NCBI RefSeq assembly: GCF_025340265.1
Contig: NZ_CP022707.1
Span: 2,418,501 to 2,482,500 of the forward strand
From: Novosphingobium sp. 9
GTDB taxonomy: Bacteria > Pseudomonadota > Alphaproteobacteria > Sphingomonadales > Sphingomonadaceae
Length of the DNA stretch: 64,000 nt
Direction: 5' to 3'
Of the stretch, positions 48,823-60,514 are shown one piece after another; position 1 is the stretch's first letter; every line of letters begins with the position of its first letter. The position numbers and the translations under genes are program-made. The notes beneath the pieces are model-generated. The model searched no databases, was not told the DNA's origin, and was given only the letters and a program-made list of their open reading frames with translations.

Positions 48823-51558
48823 ATGGCAACGCGCATGCTCATCGATGCGCGCCACCCGGAAGAAACGCGGGTGGCGGTCCTCAAGGGACACCGGATTGAA
48901 GAATTCGACTTCGAGTCGGCTGACCGCAAGCAGCTGAAAGGCAACATCTATCTCGCGAAGGTAACGCGCGTGGAGCCTTCGCTTCAGGCTGCCTTCGTCG
49001 ATTTCGGCGGAAACCGTCACGGCTTCCTCGCCTTCAGCGAAATCCATCCCGATTACTATCAGATCCCCAAGGAGGACCGCGAGGCCCTGCTGGCGGAAGA
49101 AGCTGCCCATGCCGAAGAGGAAGCCGCGCTGCGCGCCAGCGAGTCCGACGAAGAGGATGATGGCGACGATTACGAAGACGGCGGCCTGACCGAAGTCGAC
49201 ACGTCCGAAAAGGATGAAGTCGCGATCCTTGAAGACGGCAACGTCGAACGCGGCTTTGGCGAGGACGAGGAAGAAGAAGGCGAGAACACCGGCCGTAGCC
49301 ATCGCGGTCGCCGCCGTCAGGGTGGCCGTAATGCGGGCCGCTCGAAGGAAGCCGATGACCTGCGCGCCAAGCGCATGGCACTGCGCCGCCGCTACAAGAT
49401 CCAGGACGTGATCCACCGCCGTCAGGTTCTGCTGGTTCAGGTCGTCAAGGAAGAGCGCGGCAACAAGGGCGCCGCCCTCACCACCTACCTCTCGCTGGCT
49501 GGCCGCTACTGCGTGCTTATGCCCAATTCGAGCCATGGCGGCGGCATCAGCCGCAAGATCAGCTCGGCCTCGGACCGCAAGCGCCTGAAGTCGATCATCG
49601 CCGAGCTGCAGCTGCCGCGCTCGATGGGCTGTATCGTCCGCACCGCCGGGCTCCAGCGCACCAAGACCGAGATCAAGCGCGATTTCGATTACCTTGCGCG
49701 CCTGTGGGACGAACTGCGTGAGCGCACGATGCACTCGGCAGCCCCTGCCCTGATCCACTCGGACAGCGACCTCATCAAGCGCGCCATCCGCGACATCTAC
49801 AACCGCGATATCGAAGAAGTCGTCGTCGAGGGCGAGGATGGCTATCGCGCCGCGCGCGACTTCATGAAGCTGCTCATGCCCAGCCATGCGCGCAAGGTGA
49901 AGCCCTATTCCGACCCCGTTCCGCTGTTCCAGCGCTTCGGCGCCGAAGACCAGCTGACCGCGATGTACGATCCGGTCGTGCAGCTGAAGTCGGGCGGCTA
50001 TATCGTCATCAACCCGACCGAGGCCCTGGTCTCGATCGACATCAACTCGGGCCGCGCCACCAAGGAGCATGGCATCGAGCAGACCGCGACGGCCACCAAT
50101 CTTGAGGCTGCGCACGAAATCGCCCGCCAGTTGCGCCTGCGCGACATGGCCGGCCTCGTCGTCATCGACTTCATCGACATGGAGTACGGCTCCAACGTCC
50201 GCAAGGTCGAGAAGGCGATGAAGGAAGCGCTCAAGAACGATCGCGCCCGCATCCAGGTCGGTCGCATCTCCAGCTTCGGCCTGATGGAAATGAGCCGCCA
50301 GCGCCTGCGCACCGGCGTGCTGGAATCAACGACGCGCTCGTGCCCGCACTGCGATGGCACCGGCCTTGTCCGCACCGCCAGCTCGGCAGGCCTCTCGGCA
50401 CTGCGTCTGATCGAGGACGAAGCTGCCAAGGGCCGCGGCATCGTCATCCAGCTGTTCGCCAGCACCGAGGCCGCCGTCTACCTGCTCAACACCAAGCGTG
50501 CGGACCTGGCGGATATCGAAGCCCGCTACGGCGTGACCGTCGAGGTCATTCCCGAGGGTGAGAACGAAGGCGCCAAGATGCGTGTCGGCTCGTCCGGCCC
50601 GCGCAACGACTTCGTGCCGCGCTTCGATCCGATCGCCGAAGAGGTCGAGGACGACTTCATCGAGGACGAGTACGCCGAAGAGGAACTGGAAGAGGCCGAA
50701 GAGCGCGCCGCTGCCCCTGCTTCCGACGAAGACGGTGGCTCGCGCCGCAAGCGCCGTCGCCGTCGTCGCGGTCGCGGTCAGGACCGTCAGGACAATCAGG
50801 CCAATGCCGGCTCGCCCGAGGACGAAGCGGCTGCCGACGCTGAAGGCGATGAGGGCGAAGACGTTGAAGCCGACGCTCCCGAAAGCAACGACGATGCTCA
50901 GGCACCCAAGAAGCGCCGTCGTCGCGGAGGCCGTCGTCGCCGTGGCCGTCGTGGCGATGAAACGGAAGCGCTGAACGAAGGCGAGACTGAGGGCGAGGCC
51001 GAAGGCGAAGAAGCGCCCGAGGCCATCGAAGCCGCTGACGTCGAAGTCGAAGCAGCGCCCGTCGTCGAAGCTCCGGCTGAGGTCATTGCCGAAGCGCCCA
51101 AGAAGCGCACGCGTCGCAAGAAGACCGTCGCATCCGACACGGCAGCCGACGAGACCGCCGCCGTTGCCGCAGCGACGCCTGAACCGGCAGCAGTCGAGGC
51201 CGAAGTGGCAGAGAAGCCCAAGCGCACGCGCCGCAAGAAGGCCGATGCCGCCCCTGCGGAAGAAGCGCCTTCCGTCGAGGCCGAGGCTGCGCCGGAGAAG
51301 CCCAAGCGCACGCGCCGCAAGAAGGCAGACGCTGCACCTGTGGAAGACGCTCCGGCTGCCGTGGAAGAAGCACCCGCCAAGCCCAAGCGCACGCGCCGCA
51401 AGAAGGCCGACGTGGAAGCCGAAGCGACGGTGGAGCAGGCCCCTGTCGCTGAACCTGAAGCCGTTCCGGTTGCCCAGGAGGACACTCCCGTCGAAGCCCC
51501 GGCTGACGGCGCAGCGGCTCCGCGTCGCGGCTGGTGGCAGCGCACTTTCGGCGAATAA
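48823..51558 (+). CDS. rne: Ribonuclease E/G family endoribonuclease
   Basis: 911 aa. Initiates mRNA decay and processes rRNA/tRNA at the membrane. The start MATRMLIDARHPEETRVAVL has GGAG 9 nt upstream. The S1 domain is split by an acidic, Arg-tailed insert near residues 95-185. The DNase I-like catalytic region holds VSIDINSGRAT and VVIDFIDMEYG; the zinc link is RSCPHCDGTG. The C-terminal ~300 residues are low-complexity: acidic stretches alternating with four copies of a KKRTRRKK or PKRTRRKKAD basic block, likely RNA/degradosome binding. A strong terminator follows. Confidence 0.95.
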   Translation: MATRMLIDARHPEETRVAVLKGHRIEEFDFESADRKQLKGNIYLAKVTRVEPSLQAAFVDFGGNRHGFLAFSEIHPDYYQIPKEDREALLAEEAAHAEEEAALRASESDEEDDGDDYEDGGLTEVDTSEKDEVAILEDGNVERGFGEDEEEEGENTGRSHRGRRRQGGRNAGRSKEADDLRAKRMALRRRYKIQDVIHRRQVLLVQVVKEERGNKGAALTTYLSLAGRYCVLMPNSSHGGGISRKISSASDRKRLKSIIAELQLPRSMGCIVRTAGLQRTKTEIKRDFDYLARLWDELRERTMHSAAPALIHSDSDLIKRAIRDIYNRDIEEVVVEGEDGYRAARDFMKLLMPSHARKVKPYSDPVPLFQRFGAEDQLTAMYDPVVQLKSGGYIVINPTEALVSIDINSGRATKEHGIEQTATATNLEAAHEIARQLRLRDMAGLVVIDFIDMEYGSNVRKVEKAMKEALKNDRARIQVGRISSFGLMEMSRQRLRTGVLESTTRSCPHCDGTGLVRTASSAGLSALRLIEDEAAKGRGIVIQLFASTEAAVYLLNTKRADLADIEARYGVTVEVIPEGENEGAKMRVGSSGPRNDFVPRFDPIAEEVEDDFIEDEYAEEELEEAEERAAAPASDEDGGSRRKRRRRRRGRGQDRQDNQANAGSPEDEAAADAEGDEGEDVEADAPESNDDAQAPKKRRRRGGRRRRGRRGDETEALNEGETEGEAEGEEAPEAIEAADVEVEAAPVVEAPAEVIAEAPKKRTRRKKTVASDTAADETAAVAAATPEPAAVEAEVAEKPKRTRRKKADAAPAEEAPSVEAEAAPEKPKRTRRKKADAAPVEDAPAAVEEAPAKPKRTRRKKADVEAEATVEQAPVAEPEAVPVAQEDTPVEAPADGAAAPRRGWWQRTFGE

Positions 51559-51579
51559 ATAAGCCGATCTGAGGAATGA

Positions 51580-51624
51580 GGGGGCGCGCCATTGTCTTCA
51601 CGGGCAATGGCGCGCCCCTTTTTT
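51580..51624 (+). terminator. Rho-independent terminator of rne
   Basis: A perfect 14-bp stem (GGGGCGCGCCATTG at 51581-51594, CAATGGCGCGCCCC at 51605-51618) with a 10-nt loop runs into T6, 22 bp after the stop. Confidence 0.92.
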
Positions 51625-51782
51625 CATGCATACTTCAGACCGATGGCGTCAGACGCAACTGCACGTTTTATATCTTCAACATGCCTGAAGGGCCTCTCCC
51701 CCTTGCCCCCGGCCGCTGAATCGCTAGAGGGAGGATAAACATACGCGGCTTCGGCCCAACGCAAGATAATGGGGATTTGTTC

Positions 51783-52565
51783 ATGGCGACCTTCAGCCTC
51801 CCGGCCAACAGCAAGATTCGCAAGAAGGGCAACGTCCACAAGGCCGAAGGCGCGACGCGCGTGAAGAAGTTCACCGTCTATCGCTATGACCCCGCCTCCG
51901 GCGAGAATCCGCGCTATGACTCCTTTGAGATCGACCTCGACAATTGCGGGCCGATGGTCCTCGACGCAATCATCAAGATCAAGAGCGAGATGGACCCGTC
52001 GCTGACGTTCCGTCGTTCGTGCCGTGAAGGTATCTGCGGTTCGTGCGCCATGAACATGAACGGCGCCAACGGCCTCGCCTGCACCACGGCCATCGAAGAC
52101 CTCAAGGGCGATATCCGTATCACCCCGCTGCCGCACATGGACGTGATCAAGGACCTCGTTCCCGACTTCACGCATTTCTATGCGCAGTATGCCTCGATCC
52201 GTCCCTGGCTGCAGACGGTTTCAACCACGCCTTCGGGCAAGGAGCGCTTGCAGAGCCCCGAGCAGCGCGAAAAGCTGGATGGCCTCTACGAGTGCATCCT
52301 GTGCGCCTGCTGCTCCACGTCGTGCCCCAGCTACTGGTGGAACTCTGACAAGTTCCTGGGCCCGGCTATCCTGCTTCAGGCCTATCGCTGGCTGGCCGAC
52401 AGCCGCGATGAGATGACCGGTGAGCGCCTTGACGAGCTGGAAGATCCGTTCCGCCTTTATCGCTGCCACACGATCATGAACTGCGCGAATGTGTGCCCCA
52501 AGGGCCTTTCGCCCGCGCGCGCCATCGCCGAGATCAAGAAGATGCAGGCAGAACGACAGGTCTGA
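51783..52565 (+). CDS. sdhB: Succinate dehydrogenase iron-sulfur subunit
   Basis: 260 aa. Carries electrons from SdhA FAD to ubiquinone in complex II. The [2Fe-2S] ligands are in [16 protein letters not shown] and LACTT near residue 75-105. The [4Fe-4S]/[3Fe-4S] cysteines are [16 protein letters not shown] near 170 and [15 protein letters not shown] near 225. ATG 51783 is chosen. sdhC, sdhD and sdhA are not upstream; the gene follows the rne terminator, so it has its own promoter in the 224-bp gap. Confidence 0.95.
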   Translation: MATFSLPANSKIRKKGNVHKAEGATRVKKFTVYRYDPASGENPRYDSFEIDLDNCGPMVLDAIIKIKSEMDPSLTFRRSCREGICGSCAMNMNGANGLACTTAIEDLKGDIRITPLPHMDVIKDLVPDFTHFYAQYASIRPWLQTVSTTPSGKERLQSPEQREKLDGLYECILCACCSTSCPSYWWNSDKFLGPAILLQAYRWLADSRDEMTGERLDELEDPFRLYRCHTIMNCANVCPKGLSPARAIAEIKKMQAERQV

Positions 52566-52589
52566 CGCCTGGTCTGCGGACCGATTGCC

Positions 52590-53039
52590 TTGCACAATAG
52601 CGATCACACTTCAGTCCAGCCGGCGTCCGACGCTTGGCTGGACTGGCCTATTGAGACATCTCGATTTGGGGTTCATGCTTTGGGCGTGCTCCAACTGCGC
52701 CACGATAGCCATGAACAGATACGCCTGAGAATACCTGCCACCGCGCCTCATCTCGGCAACTCTCACGGCAACATTCATGGTGGCGCCATTCTCACCCTCA
52801 TCGATATGGGCATTTTCGCCGCAGCACGTTCGCTACTTGAAGAACGTGCCGAGGGCGCAGTCACTCTGGACCTTCACAACCAGTTTGTCGGCACGGGCCG
52901 CCTGGGAGAGCCTCTCGATGTCGTCAGCGAGGTCGTCCGAGAAACAGGGCGCCTGATCTTTCTTCGCGGCAGCGTGGAACAAGGCGAACACCTTGTGTCC
53001 AGCTTCCTGGCAACTCTACGTAAGTCTCCACGCCCATGA
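52590..53039 (+). CDS. PaaI-type hotdog-fold thioesterase
   Basis: 149 aa. The hotdog helix motif HGGAILTLIDMGIFAAARS near residue 64 and the strand VTLDLHNQFVGTG are typical of the PaaI/YdiI family of acyl-CoA thioesterases. Only non-ATG starts are available after the sdhB stop: TTG 52590 is used and CTG 52569 is possible. It is 24 bp after sdhB and its stop overlaps zapE (ATGAC), so these three form an operon. Confidence 0.78.
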   Translation: MHNSDHTSVQPASDAWLDWPIETSRFGVHALGVLQLRHDSHEQIRLRIPATAPHLGNSHGNIHGGAILTLIDMGIFAAARSLLEERAEGAVTLDLHNQFVGTGRLGEPLDVVSEVVRETGRLIFLRGSVEQGEHLVSSFLATLRKSPRP

Positions 53040-54153
53040 CTGGAATGTACGAAAGATACGAAACACTGGTCGCAACCGGGGAACTTCGGGTCGACTCGGA
53101 ACAAGCTGCTGCGGCAGAGCGACTGGATCGCCTTCAGAGCGAACTCTACCGCGCGAAGCCTGGTGGCGGCGCCTTCTTTGGCAAGCTGCTTGGCCGCAAG
53201 CCCCCTCGCCTCGCGGGGTATACATGTGGGGTGGGGTGGGCCGCGGCAAATCGATGCTGATGGATCTTTTCCATGACACGCTCGACATTCCGGAAAAGCG
53301 TCGTGTTCACTTCCATGCATTCATGCTGGAAGTTCACGAACGGCTTCGAGAGGAAAGGAAGAACGAGTCCGGAGATCCGATCCCCCCCGTTGCCGCTGCA
53401 ATCGCTCGCAACCTGCGCTGCCTTGCGTTCGACGAAATGGTGGTAAACAATTCTGCCGACGCCATGATCATGAGCCGCCTGTTCACGCAGTTGATCGCCC
53501 ATGAAGGCGTGACGATTGTCACCACATCCAACCGCGCGCCCTCACAGCTCTATAAAGACGGGTTGAACCGCGAACATTTCCTGCCTTTTATCAAGCTGAT
53601 CGAGACCGAGCTTGACGTTCTGACACTCAATGGTCCAACGGACTACAGGCTCCAGCGCTTGGGAGGTATGGCCACATGGCACATGCCGCTCGGCGAGCCG
53701 GCGACGGAACAGACGCGCGAAGCCTTTTATCGCCTTACCGACTATCCTCCCGAAGATGCCGAGCACGTACCTTCAGCGGAGCTCGATGTCGGCGGCGGCC
53801 GTATGCTCCACGTTCCCAAGAGCCTGAAAGGCGTTGGCGTATTCAGCTTCAAGCGCTTGTGCGGAGAGCCTCGCGGTGCGTCTGACTATCTGGCGATCGC
53901 GCGAGCCTACCACACCGTCATTCTTGTCGGCATCCCGCAAATGGGCCCGGATCGCAGGAACGAGGCCGCCCGGTTCGTGACGCTGATCGATGCACTTTAC
54001 GAGCATCACGTAAAGCTCATCACAGCCGCCGATGCTGCACCTGAAGATCTTTACCAGGCAGGCACGGGACGATTTGAATTCGACAGGACGATCAGCCGCC
54101 TGAACGAGATGCAGAGCGCCGATTACCTCTCAAAAGGCCACGGCGACGAGTAA
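53036..54153 (+). CDS. zapE: Cell division protein ZapE (AFG1-like ATPase), frameshifted
   Basis: ~372 aa when repaired. The N terminus reads MYERYETLVATGELRVDSEQ and KPGGGAFFGKLLGRKPP, then leaves frame. In the neighbouring frame PRGVYMWGGVGRGKSMLMDL gives Walker A (GGVGRGKS) and FDEMVVNNSADAMIMSRLF gives Walker B. One extra C in the run 53201-53205 restores KPPSPRGVYMW. Later VTIVTTSNRAPSQLYKDGLNR is family-typical. In E. coli it modulates Z-ring assembly. A bidirectional terminator lies 160 bp downstream. Confidence 0.92.
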
Positions 54154-54313
54154 AATACTGACAAACGCCCCGAATCGGTCAGACTGCAAATCAACAAAAG
54201 ACTTGTTTTGCAGGGACCCAAAGCCAACAAAATAGCCACTCAAAGAGCTATATTCGCTTCAGGCGAATGTATTCTCCACGCATAAGTTCCATTATTCACA
54301 TAATAGAAATACA

Positions 54314-54350
54314 AAAACGCGCGCTCGGTATAGTACCAGGCGCGCGTTTT
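54314..54350. terminator. Bidirectional terminator between zapE and EAL gene
   Basis: AAAACGCGCGC (54314-54324) and GCGCGCGTTTT (54340-54350) form a perfect 11-bp stem with a 15-nt loop. A and T ends serve both convergent directions. The rest of 54154-54522 is AT-richer than its surroundings and contains one small hairpin (GTTCGT-CATA-ACGAAC near 54381) but no clear gene. Confidence 0.82.
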
Positions 54351-54404
54351 ATATTCGTATTTACCATACGATCGACTCTCGTTCGTCATAACGAACGATG
54401 ACGA

Positions 54405-54485
54405 TTAGCGGCCGAGGCCACCCCACATCCAAGTGTACATATCATTTTCCCATGTGAACCGCCGCGTTTCCCCGCGGCTGTGCAC
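54405..54485 (-). CDS. Possible 26-aa microprotein, low confidence
   Basis: A GTG-started ORF of 26 codons ends in the Trp/Gly-rich tail WENDMYTWMWGGLGR. It sits between the EAL gene and the bidirectional terminator, on the same transcript. No good ribosome site precedes it. It may be chance; kept because the tail is unusually aromatic and the surrounding spacer is otherwise non-coding. Confidence 0.2.
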   Translation of the reverse strand: MHSRGETRRFTWENDMYTWMWGGLGR

Positions 54486-54522
54486 ATGGATAACAATGAG
54501 TTAACGATCTCTCAAGAAAATA

Positions 54523-56826
54523 TTAACCAGTCCGACGCGCGCCTTCCTGGCCGATCTGCGTCTGAAAATCCCGGAATGGGACAGGACGTCCTATGTGGTA
54601 GCCCTGCACAAGGTCACAACCCCGTGCGCGAAGCATCTCCAGCACCACTGCCGTTTCCACCCCTTCCGCAACCACAGTGCGGTCAAGCGAGTGCGCCATC
54701 TCGATGATCGACTGCACAAGCAGCAGGTCTTCCTTGCTGGTCTCCATTGCGGAAACGAAAACCTTGTCGATCTTGACTTCGCTCGCCGGCAGATAGCGCA
54801 AGTAATCAATCGTCGCGTTTCCGGTGCCGAAGTCATCGATAGAGAGTCTCAGCCCCATCTGAACAAGGCGCTGCAACATCTGGAACGTCTTTGACGTGCG
54901 ATCGAGGCGATCTGTCTCCGTAATTTCAAGAACGAGCCTGTCTGGAGACAGGTCATGCGCCTCCAGTGCCTGACCGATCATGTTCGGCAAACCGGGATTA
55001 CGCAGCAGCTGCGCCGAGATATTCACGGCTATGGCCATGTCATGGCCCTCTACCTCAAGCGCCTTTGCACACCGCACTGCGTCATCGAGCACGAAGCGCG
55101 TTATGCGCTCGATCCGATGGAATTCCTCAGCGATACGAATGAATTTGTCCGGGCCGATCGGGCCGCGCACGGGATGAGTCCAGCGGACAAGCGCCTCTGC
55201 ACCACATACCCGATTTGAGCGAAGGTCAAACTTCGGCTGATAGGCGACCCAGACCTCACCGTTATCTATCGCGCGATCAAGCGAGGTGAGCAATGAGATC
55301 TCCCATTGCGACTCCTGCTTCTCTCCCTGGCTGTGGTAAACCAACTCATCATTGCGCACGGCCTCTTCTGCGGCCTGCATGGCGCCTGCAACCCGGCTCG
55401 ACAACAGGCGATCAAATTCGGAGTCGATCCCACAGTTGAACGAGAGATCTACATCAAGACCTCCGACACGGATCCCGTTCTGGACAATGCGATGAAGCCC
55501 TTCCAGATTTTCCGAAATATCGAAAGCCTGACTGATGGACGACAGCCACATGAACATGCCGCCCTCGTGATATATCTCAGCCTCGCTGTCACTGATCCGG
55601 ATGCGACGAACGATTTCATCAGCGAGTTGCGCTTCGACTTTCTCCGAGAAGCTGCCAATGATCGCCCCGTAATTGCGAATTTTGAGCGCCACCAGGATGT
55701 GCCCCGAGCGAGCGGCTGAATTACGCAGCGCATGAACACTGGGCAGGCCCGAGCCAAGGTTTGTCTCACCAGCAACCTCGACCCGGTCAAGGTTTCGCAT
55801 CCGGAACACCGCCACACTAGCGCAGGCGAGCGCCGGAAATACAGCAACCTCTATACGGATGAAATCCAATACAAACGGCGCGGCGATTAGAACAACCGTC
55901 AACCCGCTGAAGCGATACACATCCAGCACTTGGCCTCGCTTCAGGCCCGTAACCAATATTGCCAGTACGATTAAAAATGGTGGCAGCCATCCGAGATTAA
56001 CAGGAAGGCCGCGCTCGAGCGTCTCAGCGGCAATAGCGTGGAAATAGCCCCCAGCAACAAACCCCTGCCCAGCAAGAGGATGTAGATCGTTGTAATTTAT
56101 TGCCCCAGGCGCAATAATTACATCTTTTCCATTCACAACAGAACCAGAAAAAACACCTTTTTCAACATCTATATAGCTCAAAGCCGGAATTGTCTTGTGA
56201 TCTATAGAGTAATCCGGCCTAAATACATCACCAGTACCACCGTGAACGCCAGCAATTTTTGCTGCCAGCGCAGGAATGTTACCTACCGGGCTATTCGAGG
56301 AATAGGGCAAACTCATCCCAAGGTTAAAGGGATGATGGGCAGCCAACAGTGAAACCATTTCTGCGCGATCCCGAAAGGGCTTAGCAGGGAGCATAGCAGC
56401 ATAATTGCCGCCCGTTCCATCGCTGCTGGGCATCGCACCAAGGTAAACCTTACCGCTATGCCGCTGCAGAGAGTCGATGAAAACTTTGTTGGCTGCAGTC
56501 GAGTCATAGTACGAGAGCGCGCGGTCAAAAAATACGCGCCGTGCGCCCGCCTTGAACAAGTTGTCCAGGACCTTGGCATCATCGGCACGAGACACGTCCA
56601 TCGCATCCAGTTTCTGCAACGTGCGGCTATCCTGAAGCACCATCACGATGTCACCCTTTGACGGATGAAGCCTCAGATAATTACGTGCATTGATCAGGAT
56701 GTCTTCGACCGGCAGCCCGATTCCAGTCAGGCCGCAAAGAACCCCTGTGAGCGTCGCCCACATAAGAATACGGGTACGGGCATTGCGCCAGAAGCCGCGG
56801 ATGAATTGGCGTAGTGAAGAAATCAC
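54523..56826 (-). CDS. CHASE2 sensor with degenerate GGDEF and EAL domain (c-di-GMP phosphodiesterase)
   Basis: 767 aa. One N-terminal helix, a CHASE2 extracytoplasmic domain (ARNYLRLHPSKGDIVMVLQD near residue 48 onward) and about three helices near 280-355 come first. The GGDEF region is degenerate (EGGMFMW in place of the signature). The EAL domain has GAEALVRWTHP, VNISAQLL, LEITETD, SIDDFGTGNATIDYL, KIDKVFV and AEGVETA, so catalytic residues appear intact. GTG 56826 has GGAGG 6 nt upstream and is preferred to GTG 56847. It is transcribed leftward just downstream of the XrtA operon with a 217-bp gap. Confidence 0.9.
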   Translation of the reverse strand: MISSLRQFIRGFWRNARTRILMWATLTGVLCGLTGIGLPVEDILINARNYLRLHPSKGDIVMVLQDSRTLQKLDAMDVSRADDAKVLDNLFKAGARRVFFDRALSYYDSTAANKVFIDSLQRHSGKVYLGAMPSSDGTGGNYAAMLPAKPFRDRAEMVSLLAAHHPFNLGMSLPYSSNSPVGNIPALAAKIAGVHGGTGDVFRPDYSIDHKTIPALSYIDVEKGVFSGSVVNGKDVIIAPGAINYNDLHPLAGQGFVAGGYFHAIAAETLERGLPVNLGWLPPFLIVLAILVTGLKRGQVLDVYRFSGLTVVLIAAPFVLDFIRIEVAVFPALACASVAVFRMRNLDRVEVAGETNLGSGLPSVHALRNSAARSGHILVALKIRNYGAIIGSFSEKVEAQLADEIVRRIRISDSEAEIYHEGGMFMWLSSISQAFDISENLEGLHRIVQNGIRVGGLDVDLSFNCGIDSEFDRLLSSRVAGAMQAAEEAVRNDELVYHSQGEKQESQWEISLLTSLDRAIDNGEVWVAYQPKFDLRSNRVCGAEALVRWTHPVRGPIGPDKFIRIAEEFHRIERITRFVLDDAVRCAKALEVEGHDMAIAVNISAQLLRNPGLPNMIGQALEAHDLSPDRLVLEITETDRLDRTSKTFQMLQRLVQMGLRLSIDDFGTGNATIDYLRYLPASEVKIDKVFVSAMETSKEDLLLVQSIIEMAHSLDRTVVAEGVETAVVLEMLRARGCDLVQGYHIGRPVPFRDFQTQIGQEGARRTG

Positions 56827-57043
56827 CGGCCACCTCCGCAGGTGCACTCAGCCTCTCGCGCGAACAGCACCGATCCCGCCTTGAAAACGGCAACCGGATT
56901 TTGTTCAAAACAGGAATTCCAAACGATCATGTCGGCCCTTGCGATAACGCTAGACAGGCTCGACTTACGGCAAAGTTCCTAAGAATCGGTGTAGTTAACG
57001 CGCTGGCGAGCATTTCCCCTTGCGAGGACGCCCAGTGTCGCGA

Positions 57044-58938
<1,895 letters not shown>

Positions 58939-58948
58939 ATCGAACGCC

Positions 58949-60514
58949 CTATCGCAGGCCTGCAATCCGGTCGACCCAAAGGTCGAGCGGACCGGCGGAT
59001 CGCGCAAATGCCGTAATGGCCGCATTGCCGTCGCGCCCGCGCGACTGCTCGGCAGAAAGGATAAGCAGAGATGTCGGCCTGTCGCGCAGCAAAAGATGGT
59101 CTGCGATCACTTCGATCTTGAGGCGAAGATTGCTGCCCGTCATCAACGAGCCAGTACGATACCACGTCTGCGCAACACGCTGCACGCGCCCATCGCCAAG
59201 CAGTTGTTCTCCCTTTCCGCCATCCAGGCCCGCTACATCGTCCTGCCATGCCCAGGGACTGGACGGCATCAACGCTCCTTGCCCGAAGCCCCCCGCCTCG
59301 CGCCCTTCCCCCTGGCTGTCATAGACCGCGATAAAGACATCCACCTGCTGCCCGGCAGCGTTGGCATACCGCCCCAGCAAACGATGCTCTGCGCCTTCGG
59401 CCTGCGGCGACCACCATATCTGCGGCGCATAATTCACACGTTGCCAGCCGGGCACTGCGGGAAGATCGATCCGGGCAGGCAACGGTGCCCTGACCTGATC
59501 CGCACCAAACGCCCAAGCCTGATAACCAACGACGACGAGAACAAGGGCGAACAGAGCCTTCCACGTTGTCGCCTCGAACCGGCGCAATCGCCCAATCAGA
59601 GGACTGTCAGCGATCTCTGAAACAGAGATCATCCCTGCATCGGGATGGCGATCGAAAAAGCGCCAGGCGCACAGGATTACGACCGCCAGAACGATCGCGA
59701 AGAAGAACCAGCCGTAAATGATGTGATCTATGCCCGCAGCGACCTTGATGCCGAAGATCTGCGCGGCATAAACCGTGCCCCAGGCCCTCACCCCATTGGC
59801 CAGCACGGGCACGATGATGCAGGCAAGGATCATCGCTGCCCGTCGTCGCCAACTGACAAAGCAAACGTTCGCAGCGAGTACGCCAAACGCGAACATCGCG
59901 ATCAGGAACTTTACCCCTGAGCAGGCCTCGGCAACCTCGAACAAACCGGCCGGCGTATCGATGAACACGCCCTCGATAACGGCGGGAACACCGCTCAGAT
60001 GCGTGAGTGCGACCGTGATCTTGGCCGTGATCGTCTGGAGCGGGCCAACGAGTTCATCGCCTGCCGGAACCAGAAAGACCATGTAGCACAGCGGGAACCA
60101 CAGGCCCGCCGTAACCTGAGGACCGAGCAGCAGAGGCACACTGCCCATCAGCAGGCCAACCGCGCCAGCCTGCCGTGCGATATCCAGGCCCGACATCGCG
60201 CCCAGCAGCCAGAGAAACCCTGCCAACAGCAGCGGCACCAGCCCCGGCCACCACGCCCGCGGTTGTAGATGGATGAGCTGGCCACTACGCTGCCAGACCA
60301 GCCAGCCCAGGATCACCGGCACCAGCAACACGTGGTTATAAGTGGAAATATCCCACCATTGCCGCACCATGGCCAGCCAGTCGGGCCAGAACACGGCAAT
60401 CAACCCCAGCCATACCAGCCCGATACGCTGAATGGCTGCACGCCAATCCGGTTGCGCGGGCGCATCACTGGAAAGATCGGAGCGAACACGCATCACAATA
60501 TCAGGCGACGCCAT
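58949..60514 (-). CDS. xrtA: Exosortase A with fused EpsI domain
   Basis: 521 aa. Membrane cysteine protease/transpeptidase for proteins with PEP-CTERM tails. About eight to nine helices hold the catalytic triad: Cys in FEVAEACSGVKFL (about C198), Arg in VLANGVRAWG (about R243) and His in AGIDHIIYGW (about H264). The C-terminal ~200 residues, after a further helix, form the EpsI domain (LPAVPGWQRVNYAPQIWW). The frame is open to 60544; ATG 60514 has GGAG 6 nt upstream. It overlaps the glycosyltransferase end by 14 bp. Confidence 0.94.
   Translation of the reverse strand: MASPDIVMRVRSDLSSDAPAQPDWRAAIQRIGLVWLGLIAVFWPDWLAMVRQWWDISTYNHVLLVPVILGWLVWQRSGQLIHLQPRAWWPGLVPLLLAGFLWLLGAMSGLDIARQAGAVGLLMGSVPLLLGPQVTAGLWFPLCYMVFLVPAGDELVGPLQTITAKITVALTHLSGVPAVIEGVFIDTPAGLFEVAEACSGVKFLIAMFAFGVLAANVCFVSWRRRAAMILACIIVPVLANGVRAWGTVYAAQIFGIKVAAGIDHIIYGWFFFAIVLAVVILCAWRFFDRHPDAGMISVSEIADSPLIGRLRRFEATTWKALFALVLVVVGYQAWAFGADQVRAPLPARIDLPAVPGWQRVNYAPQIWWSPQAEGAEHRLLGRYANAAGQQVDVFIAVYDSQGEGREAGGFGQGALMPSSPWAWQDDVAGLDGGKGEQLLGDGRVQRVAQTWYRTGSLMTGSNLRLKIEVIADHLLLRDRPTSLLILSAEQSRGRDGNAAITAFARSAGPLDLWVDRIAGLR

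Noticed and set aside
51090..51420. Repeats in the rne 3' part as CRISPR or tandem DNA repeat array
   Set aside because: They are in-frame protein repeats (TRRKK blocks) of unequal spacing, not uniform repeat-spacer units.
56827..57043. Gene or RNA between the EAL and amidotransferase genes
   Set aside because: No ORF with plausible composition and no strong structure was seen; likely promoter and leader of the EAL gene.
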